A DNA stretch of 23,107 bases from Monoraphidium neglectum (Eukaryota > Chlorophyta > Chlorophyceae > Sphaeropleales > Selenastraceae). Position numbers and translations under genes: made by a program. The stretch covers positions 1 to 23,107 of the forward strand of contig NW_014013017.1 in assembly GCF_000611645.1 (NCBI RefSeq), written 5' to 3'. The notes below the pieces were generated by a model that saw only the letters and a list, made by a program, of their open reading frames with translations, was not told the origin of the DNA and ran no database searches. Shown here piece after piece: positions 10,281 through 19,820 of this stretch. Numbering within the stretch: the stretch's first letter is position 1; every line of letters begins with the position of its first letter.

Positions 10281-12015
10281 CTCGCCGTGGCACCACAGCA
10301 TTGCTGGGATCACCATTGCTGAGTCCACAACCTGACATGCACACAAACTGTAGGACACAGACAGCATCTATATCGTTCAGGAGCTCTGCAGCGGCGGCGA
10401 TGTGGCCAGCCTGCAGGCGGTGAGCGGCGGCCGCGTCGGGGAGCGCGAGGCGGCGACCATTATGCTGGGTGTGCTGCGCTTCCTGGAAAACGCACACCGC
10501 AGGGGAATCTGCTATGGTGGGTGATCCTGTTAATGACAATGCCGGCAAGGGGTCGGCGCGTGCGTGGGCACAGTTCAGGGGCCTGTCTGCAAGAGCATGA
10601 TAACTTTTTCTGCGGACAGACCGTCGGATGCGAGTAGCTTCATTTGGCAGCCAGGCCACATCACATTGGCCATGACGATGCTGCAGATTGCAGAGCCCCT
10701 GCTGCCCTCGCCGGTCCTAGCAGTGCAGTTGACGGCCAGCCTCGCGTCGGTGCAACCCTTTCCCTCAAACTTCCACAAACCGCCCCAATCGCCACAGGCG
10801 ACGTGAAACCCAACAATTTTGTGCTTCGTAACCTCTACCCATCAATAGCTCACATGCTCGACCCGTCTGCACCAAAGGGCCCCATAAACGTCTGTGCTGT
10901 CGACTTCGGCTGCTGCCGATGGGCCGAGCCCGGCGCATGCCTCCCCACTGTGGTAAGTCTGCATTTTTACTGTGCCTGACACACGAGGAGTGAGATGGGT
11001 TCACTGAGTGCCCTGAATTCATGCTGCTTTTGGGCCACCCGCGCTTTGTCTCTGCAGGCACGTTATCTGCACTGCTGAGCAATCTCTCGGTGCTGCCCTC
11101 CATTACCGCCCTCACCGCAAACAACGCCGTCCTTCCTTTGTACAGTCTGTGAGCGGGACCCCAGCGTACCTCGCGCCCGAGTGCTTCCGGAGCTGCTTTG
11201 GCACGCACTCGGACGTCTGGTGCGGCATTCCAGAGGGATCCACCTGCCAGTGCCTTGCAAGGAACGTGGCGTCAAAACAGATGCTGCGTGGCGCACTGCA
11301 CACGGCACTGCGTACAGAGCAGCTTCCATGGATCACTCTTCCATAACCTTGGCGCAATGTTTGCTGCCAGCCCAGCTTGTCATCATCTAGTTCACGATTC
11401 ACAATTCACATACATATGGACGGACACACAATTCACACATCAAGACTGCACACGCACACATGTGTGGACAGGGCGGCCGGTATTATGCTGTTCCATCTGC
11501 TGAGCGGCTCCTTCCCATTCTGGGCCGGCGACACAGACGCGTTCCATGGCATGAGCGCAGAAGAGTGAGCGTGCTTGCCACCTGAGCTTTGTTGTGCTGG
11601 GCAACCCTGCGTGCACGTTGTGCATGAATTGTCTCTGCTACGTCATCACAAAGCACATAAACTGGCAAACATGCACTCCCCCGCGGGTGCCGCAGCACGA
11701 TGCACAACAACTTGCACCCCCCGACCCCGACGGCCCTGCCGTATGTGCGCGTGCGCCGTTCTCGATCTCCAACCCGCCAGGCTGTGTGACGGCATTGTCA
11801 GCGGCAGCCCCATGTTCCTGCGGGACGCCTGGGCGCACATCTCACCGCACGCCAGGCGGCTCATATGCGCAATGCTGGAAAAGGATCCCAGCCAGCGCAT
11901 CACAGCGGCAGGCGCCGCCGCGCACGAGTGGTTTGCAGCGGTTTTGAGCGCGGAGGCGGGCGCCTGCTCTGAGCGTGCGATGGAACCTGCCAAACCCGCG
12001 ATGGCGATTGGTTGA
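9000..12015 (+). CDS. CDPK-like serine/threonine protein kinase with polyglutamine N-terminal region (7 exons, 524 aa)
   Basis: A protein kinase catalysing ATP-dependent Ser/Thr phosphorylation. Exons: 9000-9791, 9997-10059, 10354-10516, 10798-10952, 11146-11219, 11472-11564, 11781-12015; phases close to 524 residues. The first 200 residues are low-complexity Ser/Ala/Pro-rich sequence with 17 consecutive Gln (177-193) and then Lys-Gln-Gln units. The kinase domain runs from about 214 to 505. Visible elements are GRGTFGEV (226-233), catalytic-type Lys248 in AVKVL, alpha-C Glu266, the catalytic loop YGDVKPNN with Asp341, DFG (375-377), SGTPAYLAPE, DVWAAGIMLFHLLSGSFPFW and DPSQRIT. The Tyr-Gly before Asp341 replaces the usual His-Arg. 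The stretch between the catalytic loop and DFG is long. This fits calcium-dependent kinase-like algal enzymes, but no EF-hands follow. Intron 1 uses a GC donor (GAG then gcaagt). The start at 9000 is the first ATG of a long frame; a later ATG is possible. Confidence 0.88.
9528..9611 (+). repeat. (CAG)n tract encoding polyglutamine, followed by CAG/AAG units
   Basis: Seventeen pure CAG codons at 9528-9578, then alternating AAG and CAG codons giving K-QQ-K-QQ-K-QQ-K-Q. It lies in frame inside kinase exon 1. The purity of the run suggests length variability. Confidence 0.95.
10237..10277 (+). repeat. (CA)n microsatellite in kinase intron 2
   Basis: About 20 pure CA units in the intron 10060-10353, about 75 bases before the acceptor. 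Confidence 0.95.
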
Positions 12016-12653
12016 CAGCCAATGTGCGTGGGCCCCAGGCTGCGGTGGTTGGGGCGGCGGAGGCTGTGCCACTGGATGGCGTGTGATACCCACTTCTATC
12101 AAAAGCTGCCAATGGTGGCGCAGCAACACCTATCGCGAGCTGTTGGGGAGGCCCAGGGAATACCACACTGAGCCAGACCATCGTGACCGCAACGCGCAAG
12201 CGCTGATGCCTGCAATGTGATGCAATGTGTCAAGCAGCAGCAGACTGAAAAACACAAGCATACTGGTGGCCCACGCACCCACTGTTGCTAAGCACCATCA
12301 GTGGGCGCAATCCTGAGTTTTGTTGGTCTCAGAGTAATGGGTTCCTCTCAAATGCAGCTAGCTGCTTGTGGACGTGCTCGTCACGTGTTTGGACTAGAGC
12401 CGTTTGATGGACTCACATCCAGTGGCGTCAACGCTTACCACATAGCTGTGTGACAGAGTTTGGTGAGTTGTTTGCTTCAGAATCCACGTTTTGCGGTGGC
12501 GTGCCTGTGATGCTGCGTGTCTTTGGTGTAGCAATCCTGCATCTCGCGATGCTTGCACACGTTTTGCAGTTTGCTGAGCCTAGATAACAGTTGTGCTGCA
12601 GGTGATGGCCGCTGTATATGCAGATATGATCGGTGACACTTGTATATTTGTAG

Positions 12654-12658
12654 TGTAA
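12654..12658 (+). terminator. TGTAA polyadenylation signal, kinase gene
   Basis: TGTAA on the plus strand, the first found after the kinase stop codon at 12015. It implies a 3' UTR of about 650 bases (12016 to about 12670), in which I see no other gene. Confidence 0.55.
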
Positions 12659-12709
12659 GCAAGCACAGCTTCGGGATCCAGGGCCTTGCAACCGCCAGGG
12701 TGCTCTCGA

Positions 12710-12714
12710 TTACA
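12710..12714 (-). terminator. psaK: TGTAA polyadenylation signal, psaK
   Basis: TGTAA on the minus strand about 180 bases after the psaK stop. A second TGTAA (12885-12889) lies only about 4 bases past the stop and is too close to be the likely signal. Confidence 0.6.
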
Positions 12715-12892
12715 CGCTCGCTCTCACAAGCTGCTGGGGGCGGCGCACGCCGCTGCTGTGCCCCGGCGACGGTGCCGCCAAGCGCTGGCACATCCGACTA
12801 GCAAGCCATTGGAAGGGTCGGACATGGGCAGCTGCAAGGCAAGGTGCGAACCAGGGTCCAAAAGGGGAGGTGGATGAGTGGAGATTACAGAT

Positions 12893-14000
12893 CTAGATGT
12901 TGCCGGTGGCGCGCAGGCCCAGGGTGATGCCCACGCCGAGCACGTGGCCCAGGGCGCCGAGCGCCAGGGTGTCCACAACGGTGAAGCCTGCAGGAGTGAT
13001 GTTTGGGGGGTGTGAGCCAGCAGAGGTTGGCCACCGCACAGCATTTCTGTGGGGCGCGGCGCACTTTGGAGGCGTCCCATCTCAGCTGTCGTGCAGGCAG
13101 CACATGCAGTTGCCCGCCATTCCTGCCTCGTGAGGCGTGTCGGCGCCCCTCCCTCCTCACCCGCGGGGTCGTTGCTGATGATGCCGGCGGAGTTGCCGCG
13201 GTTCACCAGCTTGAGGCCCGCGGTGGTGCCCTGCTTCACGGTGGGCGCCAGGCCGAAGCGGCCGGCGGCCAGGGTGAGGCCGGTGGAGGCCACCATGATC
13301 TGCGCGGGTTAAGGCGGGGCGTGGCGTGGCAGGACGCGACGTCATGTGACCCGGGCGGAAAATGAATCCAAGACGCTTATGTCTTCACCCATCGGCGGCC
13401 GCGGCTCCCCAACTCCTGGCACCCCATGCATCCGGTGGCTGCTGCCATGTTCGTGCAGCAGCATGACGTCGCTGATGGTGCCAACACGTGCTGCTCAGCG
13501 TGCCCGATCTGCTGACACCAGGTGTTGGCCCATAGACCCCTCAGCTGCCGGAAGCAGCCAGCTCCAGCGCAGATCGCTCACGATGTTGGTGGTGGAGCCG
13601 ATGAAGCCGCCGTCAGCGCGCACCACCACCGACCGGCGGGAGGTGGCCGCCACCTGTGCAAGGCGCAAAGATGGCGCACATACCGCGCAAGATCAGCTGA
13701 TGGGGCGCCGCCGATCGCCCTGTGCTGGTGTCGCTCTCTGTTTCGCCAACTGCCCAGAAGTGCTCCTGGCAAGCGCACTGAACGCTTTCTACCTCTGATA
13801 TCCCTTTGTTCCCCGAATCGCAGCCCACAAGACGCCCAGAGCGCTCCCAGCGAGCATGGTAGCGAAGCCCGCCCGGTTCGCAGCCTGAGAGAGCTGCACC
13901 CAAGATCTTGGTGGCAGAATGACCTTCGCTTAATCTAACACACCTTCAGAGAGGGCCGGCTGGCGGTCTTGGCCGCGAGGCTGCGCTGAGCGAGGGCCAT
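12893..14000 (-). CDS. psaK: Photosystem I reaction centre subunit PsaK, precursor (4 exons, 120 aa)
   Basis: PsaK is a small two-helix thylakoid membrane subunit at the edge of photosystem I that helps attach light-harvesting antenna. Exons on the minus strand: 14000-13944, 13653-13582, 13299-13161, 12987-12893; GT-AG introns, phases close to 120 residues. Residues 1-32 ([19 protein letters not shown], then [13 protein letters not shown]) form a typical chloroplast transit peptide rich in Ala, Ser and Arg. The mature part begins about [12 protein letters not shown] and contains [43 protein letters not shown] and [19 protein letters not shown]. These match the algal PsaK pattern, including the conserved SNDPAGFT loop between the two hydrophobic helices. 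Its 3' end faces the kinase gene. Confidence 0.96.
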
Positions 14001-14831
14001 CTCTGCTGCTGAGTGTGGGGTGGTGGAAGTGCGGCTGAAGGAGGCTTCGTGAATGTTAAAGCGGAAGGGAGCAGGGGACGTTTTCCGGGAGCGCTGTGTT
14101 CGATCACTCCTTGAACCCTTGGACCCCCGCCTCTCCAAAGGCTGTGTAGAAGGGAATATTGTGGCCTGTATATGTCTTAGTGACATATTTGCGGTATTTT
14201 TAGTTGAGTTCGGTAATATAGGCTGGCAGTGGTGAGGCGCGGTCCGTCCCTGCTGTGGAGACGGTGTGCTGCGGGCGCTTTGATGCACTGTTGCTCCTGG
14301 AGCGGACGCAATGCGCATTCTGGCGTGCATACCACGTGCTGGTTCAGGAATGCTTGAAACAGATATTTGTCAGCCAGCCTTGTCCACCCTCTCCCCTGGA
14401 TTCCATCCGCCTGAGTGCGTTGTCAAGCTTTGTCGGAGTTTGCCAAGTATGGTACGACCCTCTGTGCTTGGTAACGCTTCCATCATACTGGATGCCTTTT
14501 ATGTGATTATGAATACTTGCTGACTGCTGTTGGGTGCACCTGCTGTGGCTATGGCACGCATCACAGTTGACAGCAGACACCTGCAGCCCCACTAGCACCA
14601 GGCAGGAGGGGCGCACCAGCTTCACGTCGTCCTGCAAAGCTCAGCGTCTCGCGTCGTGTTTTGAGCGGATTACAAGCTAGCAATCTGTTGAACTTGAGAT
14701 CCCACTAAATGAATGAGGCATTGCGGCAACACTGAAAAGTCACGGGCAGGGTCATTCAAACACACCAAGAAGCACCTACCTATCAAGCATCCGCACCAGC
14801 CTGTGCGCAGGCGCCCGGCAGGGCGTGCGGG
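14001..14831. other. Between psaK and uS14m; one exon-like patch on the minus strand
   Basis: Contains the presumed psaK promoter and 5' UTR on the right of its start, and the uS14m 3' UTR. At 14631 down to 14581 on the minus strand, a good acceptor (gctttgcag) is followed by DDVKLVRPSCLVLVGLQ and a GT donor. It reads like an internal exon but no partner or family was recognised. No other ORF is convincing. Confidence 0.4.
14670..14674 (-). terminator. TGTAA polyadenylation signal, uS14m
   Basis: TGTAA on the minus strand about 158 bases past the uS14m stop codon, a typical spacing for chlorophyte genes. Confidence 0.6.
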
Positions 14832-15179
14832 TCACCAAGAGGACTTGTTGATGCCAGGCAGCATGCCCTCGCTGGCGAGCTGGCGGAACATATGCCGCGA
14901 CATCCGGAAGTATGAGAAAACCCCCCGCGGTCGCCCCGTCAGCGCGCAACGGTTGCGCAGCCGCGTCTGCGCGCTGTCCCGCGGCACCTCTGTCTCAAAG
15001 AGCCGCTGGATCTGCTGGCGCACGCCGAATGGCAGCGACTGATCGGTGACCATGGCTTTGTACAGCGCGCGGTCCCCCTCGTAGGCAGCCGCCATCTGAC
15101 GACGGTAGTGGTCGCGCAGCGCCTGGTTGGTGCGGCCGATCAGGTAGGGGATGCCCGGCAGCCGGATCCGTGGTGCCAT
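14832..15179 (-). CDS. Mitochondrial small-subunit ribosomal protein uS14m (115 aa, single exon)
   Basis: uS14 is a head protein of the small ribosomal subunit that contacts 16S-type rRNA. The single exon encodes 115 residues. The C-terminal half carries the uS14 signature: VPRDSAQTRLRNRCALTGRP, RGVFSYFRMSRHMFRQLA, and the end LPGINKSSW, matching the family's (K/R)(A/S)(S/T)W terminus. There is no CxxC pair, so this is the zinc-free (bacterial/organellar) form. A plastid function is less likely, because green-algal plastids normally encode their own rps14; the mitochondrial assignment is inference from that. The N-terminus (MAPRIRLPGIPYLIGRTNQA) is short and basic with no long presequence. 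The start is the only ATG giving the full conserved region. Confidence 0.93.
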   Translation of the reverse strand: MAPRIRLPGIPYLIGRTNQALRDHYRRQMAAAYEGDRALYKAMVTDQSLPFGVRQQIQRLFETEVPRDSAQTRLRNRCALTGRPRGVFSYFRMSRHMFRQLASEGMLPGINKSSW

Positions 15180-15708
15180 GCCGGCTGCTGCTGCGGCTGC
15201 GCTGCTTCAGTCGCTGTTGCTGGCGCAGACGCTGCAGCGTCTGCTGGTGCTGCAGCAATCGCTGTTACTGTGTTGGAAGAATTTTTGTGGATTGCCTAGT
15301 TGCAAAAGGTTGCCCTGACGGCTTGCTGTGTTGCGGCCTTGCCGACGGATGCGCGCTTGGCCGCGCAGTGCAGCGCTCGTCGCCGCAATTTTCGCCCTGG
15401 CCGTAGATGGTGTCGACAGCTGTCAGGTAAACTCAGCTCAAAAAGAGGCGCTGTTCGGCGACTGGGCTTAGGATGTGCCTGGCGTGCGCAGCCTGGGTGA
15501 CACGAAGGAACCACGGAGATCTCTTTTCCCAAGACGTAAGGATTTCACAAGGAACAAACAATGCTGTATCAAGAATTCCAAACAACACGAACACGCACAA
15601 GGATGTCAGCCGTTTGAGGCGCGGGCCACTTTTCAGATCTCTCCTGGCGATGATCTGGCCGCAGACGATGCAGCACTTATCACAGTTGTAAAAACTCGAG
15701 ATATTGCA
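15180..15708. promoter_or_regulatory. Divergent spacer between uS14m and the TLC gene
   Basis: About 530 bp between divergent start codons, presumably a bidirectional promoter. The part next to uS14m is rich in GCTGCT and CTGCTG repeats. A minus-strand open frame (15433-15957) crosses its right half and overlaps the proposed TLC exon 1. No TATA box was recognised. Confidence 0.4.
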
Positions 15709-17683
15709 ATGAGCCTGCTGGTGGATGGCGGCCTGCTTGGCGCCGAAGTCCATGCGGGCCTGCTCCTTGGTGTGTTGGCCGGCGCGCTCGGCTGCTGTGG
15801 TCCTGTAGAAGGGCCATGTGAGGGCTGCGGCTCGGCAAAGATACGCACAATAATGTAGCTCTGCTGATGGCATAACATACTCTGGTGGCGCACATACGCA
15901 CGCACGCTCCCAGGCCTGGCGGTGGCCTTGCCGGTGCTTCGATGGCTGCTGCACCAAGCCGTCTTCGAGGTGAGAGGGGTCCGTGGGTTGTTGACGGGGT
16001 TATGGGGTGGAAGCCGGGTGATGTTTTCAAGCACAGTGATTAAAACTAACGCCCGTACAGCTGAGGAGCTTTGGCTTTGCCCCAGCAGTCATGGCTGGAG
16101 GTACGCAAGCGAGCTCGTCAGCTCGTCACACCCTCCCTCCCTCTCCATCAGCCGCTGTCAAGGCGCCTGCTGCGCCCGATTGTTTTGTCAGCGGGGAGCA
16201 AGCCCGGACGAGAAAAACATCTGGCCCTCGATGCTAAGGTCGAGAAACTCTGCGAGTCGCTGTGGAAGGTGCGCAGCTGGCGCCGCCCACATGCTGGCTG
16301 CTTGCGCCTTTGCCTGAAGCAGCACCAGGCGTTGTGCCACGATAGAACGGAGGCACCTGACAAATGACATTCATTGTTATACATGCAGGCCGCAGCACAA
16401 CACGCGCACACACACATACACACGCACACATATCCCCACACTTGCAGTTGCTCTGCTACACTATGTTGACGGGCATGGGTTACGCCGCCATCTGGCGCCA
16501 GCCCTGGCTACAAGACACGCAGCAATATTGGCAGGGATGGCCAAACCACGAATTTACGTGAGGGGCCCTGCGTTCTTAGCAAAGAATACATCTGTCAGCC
16601 CTTGCAGGCCTGCTGTACTGGCGCGTGATTGTGGGGGGTGCTGGCCGGGTCATTCCCCCGCGCACTTCTCTTCTGCAATTGGCACTTGCTTGCCGCTCCA
16701 TACTCCTCATGCTCGTCACCGCATTGTTCTGAAGGCCCCCTATGCCATGTGCGCCTCACCCTGGATTATTGCCCCCCCACCCTCATGTGGCTGCTAGCTG
16801 GCCTATGCGTGTACTGTACAATGCCGAATTGGCATTCTACCTGTCAAGCGTGTACATGATAATTTTCTGGGAAGTGCGAAGGAAAGACTTCCCCGCCATG
16901 TTCGCCCACCACATCATCACTGTCGGGCTGGTTGGCGCGTCGCTGCGGCTCAGGTGTGCTGCAGGCACAGGGTGGATTGTGCAATCGCGCGACGTGTTGC
17001 TGTGCCCTCGTATGCCAGGCGGGTGCATGGCCCCATCTGGCAATCTGTTTCGTCCCGTTTCGTTGCTTGCATTCTCAGAGGCGTCCCCAGCGTCAAGCGC
17101 CGCTCACATGCCCGCCGCACTGCCCCCCAAAATGCACTCACCTTTCTCAGCTTTCAAATGTACACACCTATACCCAAGTAAAAAAGTACCCACTTACTCT
17201 TTCATGTTCACCCATGCATGCACGCCCATCCACCAAACCGCACACCCGCGCACACACACACCACACATGCGCACACACACACACACACGCATCTGCACGC
17301 ACACGTGCACATGCTGCCTGCGCAGGTTCTGGCGCGTCGGCTGCCTGGTGATGGCCCTGCATGACGCCACAGACGTCTTCCTGGAGGTGGCAAAAGCTTG
17401 CAACTACACAAAGCGCGAAAACGCCGCCACAGCTGCTTTCGCGGGCTTCGCGGTTTCCTGGGGTGTGCTGAGGCTGTTGGTGCTTCCGCTGACAGTGATC
17501 CGCGGCGCACTGTTTGAGCTACCGCTCGTGCTGGACGGGCGGCCGCCCATGTGGTGGGGCTTCTGCGGCGCGTTGCTGCTGCTGCTGTGCCTGCACGCCT
17601 ACTGGTTTGCGATGATCGTGCGCATCGCATGGATGCAGATCGTCGATGGCGGCGGCCGCGACGTGAGAGAGGACGAGGATTGA
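15709..17683 (+). CDS. TLC-domain ceramide synthase, LAG1 family (6 exons, about 301 aa)
   Basis: Ceramide synthases acylate sphingoid bases with fatty acyl-CoA in the endoplasmic reticulum membrane. Exons: 15709-15817 (uncertain), 15914-15969, 16152-16268, 16448-16557, 16798-16953, 17326-17683. Phases close to about 301 residues. After a possible N-terminal hydrophobic segment come LAVALPVLRWLLHQAVFE, PLSRRLLRP, KVEKLCESLWK, WPNHEFTWPMRVLYNAELAF, FWEVRRKDFPAMFAHHIITV and LVMALHDATDVFLEVAKACN. The last two carry the Lag1p-motif histidine pair and the HDxxDxxLE acidic pair needed for activity. Two or more further hydrophobic stretches follow and the protein ends with acidic DVREDED, as in many LAG1 proteins. 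The animal Hox-like insert is absent. Exon 1 is chosen because its hydrophobic frame and phase-1 donor fit; it overlaps an antisense ORF and may be wrong. Exons 2-6 are secure. Confidence 0.88.
17244..17312 (+). repeat. CA-rich tract before the last TLC exon
   Basis: CA-rich sequence with CG interruptions in the intron 16954-17325, ending about 13 bases before the acceptor. A shorter CA-rich stretch (about 16397-16440) sits in the same position before exon 4 (acceptor at 16446-16447). Confidence 0.9.
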
Positions 17684-18052
17684 CGCCCCTGCTGTGGTGT
17701 CGGAGTAGGGAGCCGTAATATGCTGATAAGAATTTGCCCGCCTGCAGCCACCTTCGGTCGCAGCCCTGTGGTTCATGGGTGTTGCCGGCGACGGTTGTTG
17801 TGCGCCTGTGCGCAAGTGCTCGTAATCTTCCTCCCACAGCTGCCCTGCCATGCCTTGCATCAAACAATTTCTTGTGCGTGTGTCTGGTATGATGTCAGCT
17901 GTTGACGGCGCGTGGTATGCAGGTGTGTCGGATCGGCTCCGGTCGTTGAGCTTCCTGGTTTGAAGGATTGTTGCGCCTGCCCGGCTTGGGCGCTTCGCAA
18001 CACTGCTGAACTGCAGGAGTGTTGCTCAAGCTGGCTGCTGCTCACGTTGGTA
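17684..18052. other. Spacer between TLC gene and unknown six-exon gene
   Basis: 369 bp of presumed TLC 3' UTR and promoter of the next gene. No TGTAA was found, so the TLC polyadenylation signal is unassigned. No gene is seen. Confidence 0.4.
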
Positions 18053-19820
18053 ATGGATGTATGGCACAGTACCTCGCGTAAGTAGCCGGTGCGAGCGGCA
18101 ACCGAGGCATCCAGTGTGCGGCCACTCCCAGCACGCTGGATGGTGATCCAGCAGTCAGCATGTGCTTCGCGCACGCTCAGCGGCCTCCTGTGGCTGGCTG
18201 CGCCCCTGTCGCGCACTAGATATGAATGCCTTAGCTCCTGTTTTGCAGGCATGGTTGGCACCCGCTCTCGCAGCGAGGATCTACTAATCCGAAACGCGCC
18301 ACGGCTGCAAGAGCACAATTTGTTCCCGCGACGCGACTGCTATACGTCTTTCCTCGCTCGTAAGGTGTTTTCACAAAAAGGGCTCCAGTTGCCGCCTATT
18401 TGCGCCCGTGAGCCCTTATCCAGCGCGTTGCGGCGCGAGCAGCAGAGACCGCCAGGGCCCCTCGGAGCCCCACACGGTTGTGTAGATCGCCCTTTATGAA
18501 GCGTTGGCCAACATGCATGCACCCCTGTCTAGACATGCGGCCGCTCTGAGCGGCCATCACCATGCCCATTCCTTCGGATGCGGGCCTCCCGCGGTGATTG
18601 TGGGGTTCCGTGCATCGGAACCCGAGTCTCCATGCAAGGGTGCGCCAGGCTCGCTGGCTCGGCAGCACTCGCTGCTGTCTGACCTCATGGCGCATGCCGC
18701 CGCCACGGCCCGCACCGCCGCGGGCGCCACCGAGGACGAAGACGAGTTTGAGGACGAGGAGGGCGACGAGTACGAGGCGGGCGACAGCGATGACGAGGGG
18801 GCCCTGGACGACGAGGAGCTGAGCCTGCTCGAGGGCATCTCGGCGGCGTGGTCGCCATCGTCCTCCGTCTTCAGCATGGGCGGCGCCTCGCGCACCAGCG
18901 CGAGCACGGCCAGCTCGTCCCGCCCGATCGCGATCCCCGCCGCCACGTGAGGACATGCGCGGCGGCGAGCGCGCGGGGCTGGGAGCCCGGGGCGGTGCAG
19001 CATGGCCGGCTGGGGCGGCGCTGGGCCACGCCTACAGCAGCCCCGTGGGTCGGGCCCGGCCGCGTCACCGCCGGGCCGTTTGCAGCGGCGGCGCCGCACG
19101 AGCGCGCCAGTCACAGCGCGACACATAAGCTTTACGGCTCGCTTTGCATGTAGTACGCATGATCACAGCTAACACCCCTCTCCTGGACCCCCTTGCTCCC
19201 CCCTCACCATCCAGGTATTTCAAGGACCAGGCGCAGCGCATGCACCTGGACCGCCTCAACAAGAAGCGCCAGGTCAGCCCCGCGCCGGCCAAAAACCTCC
19301 CTGCCCTGAGGGAATGGCGGCCGCACGTAGGCCGCTCGCCAGGGCGTCCCCGGCGCCACCCTGCCTGGGCGCGTCGCGGTGATTGCACTCTCCCCCCTGA
19401 TGCAGTGCCCCAAGCGAGCCTGCACCTGCTCGATTGTTGTGGCAGTCCTAACGAACCCCCTTATTGCCTGCCCCGTGCTGCGCCACGTGCGCGTGGGCGC
19501 ACGCGCAGTGGTACTCCCAGCAGCAGGAGCAGGAGCGCCTCGTCGGCAAGACCGGCGCCAAGGCCGCGGCGCTGCAGGTGCGCTACCCTTGTGTGCACCG
19601 CCCTACACGCCGCTGCGGTCGCACCTCGCCGTCAGTGCGTTTGCAATCGTGCAGGCATGCTGCTTTTAGCGCTCGCGGCGCCGCTCCTGCTCCAGCTTTC
19701 GGGTGCACTGCTCTCACGCCTATCGGCCGCGCCGGCGCACGCCCTGTCCCGCAGGTGCCTCGGCCCCCGCCCAAGCACCACAAGCAGTGCACCCGCAGCG
19801 GTGGCCAGCAGCAGAAGTGA
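18053..19820 (+). CDS. Unknown protein with acidic region and charged C-terminus (6 exons, 224 aa)
   Basis: Not recognised. Exons 18053-18077, 18249-18407, 18649-18946, 19215-19272, 19509-19577 and 19755-19820 all have GT-AG borders, and the codon phase closes at every one of five junctions, which supports a real gene. The protein begins MDVWHSTSRMVGTRSRSEDL, then RDCYTSFLARKVFSQKG and SLARQHSLLSDLMAH. An acidic stretch of about 45 residues rich in Glu and Asp follows (EDEDEFEDEEGDEYEAGDSD). Next come a Ser/Ala-rich linker and a charged, probably helical end: YFKDQAQRMHLDRLNKKRQ, WYSQQQEQERLVGKTGAKAA and a basic PRPPPKHHKQ tail. No signal peptide or membrane segment is visible. An in-frame TGA precedes the start. 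Exons 1-2 are less certain than 3-6; translation could instead begin at the ATG at 18504, inside the proposed intron 2. Confidence 0.6.

Noticed and set aside
16061..16101. Possible extra TLC exon (LRSFGFAPAVMAGG)
   Set aside because: It has splice-like borders but its phase does not fit the next exon, and joining exon 2 directly to PLSRRLL gives the family-like VFEPLSRRLL.
18396..18956. 186-codon minus-strand ORF with hydrophobic stretch
   Set aside because: The hydrophobic part is the reverse complement of the GAG/GAC-rich acidic exon of the plus-strand gene.
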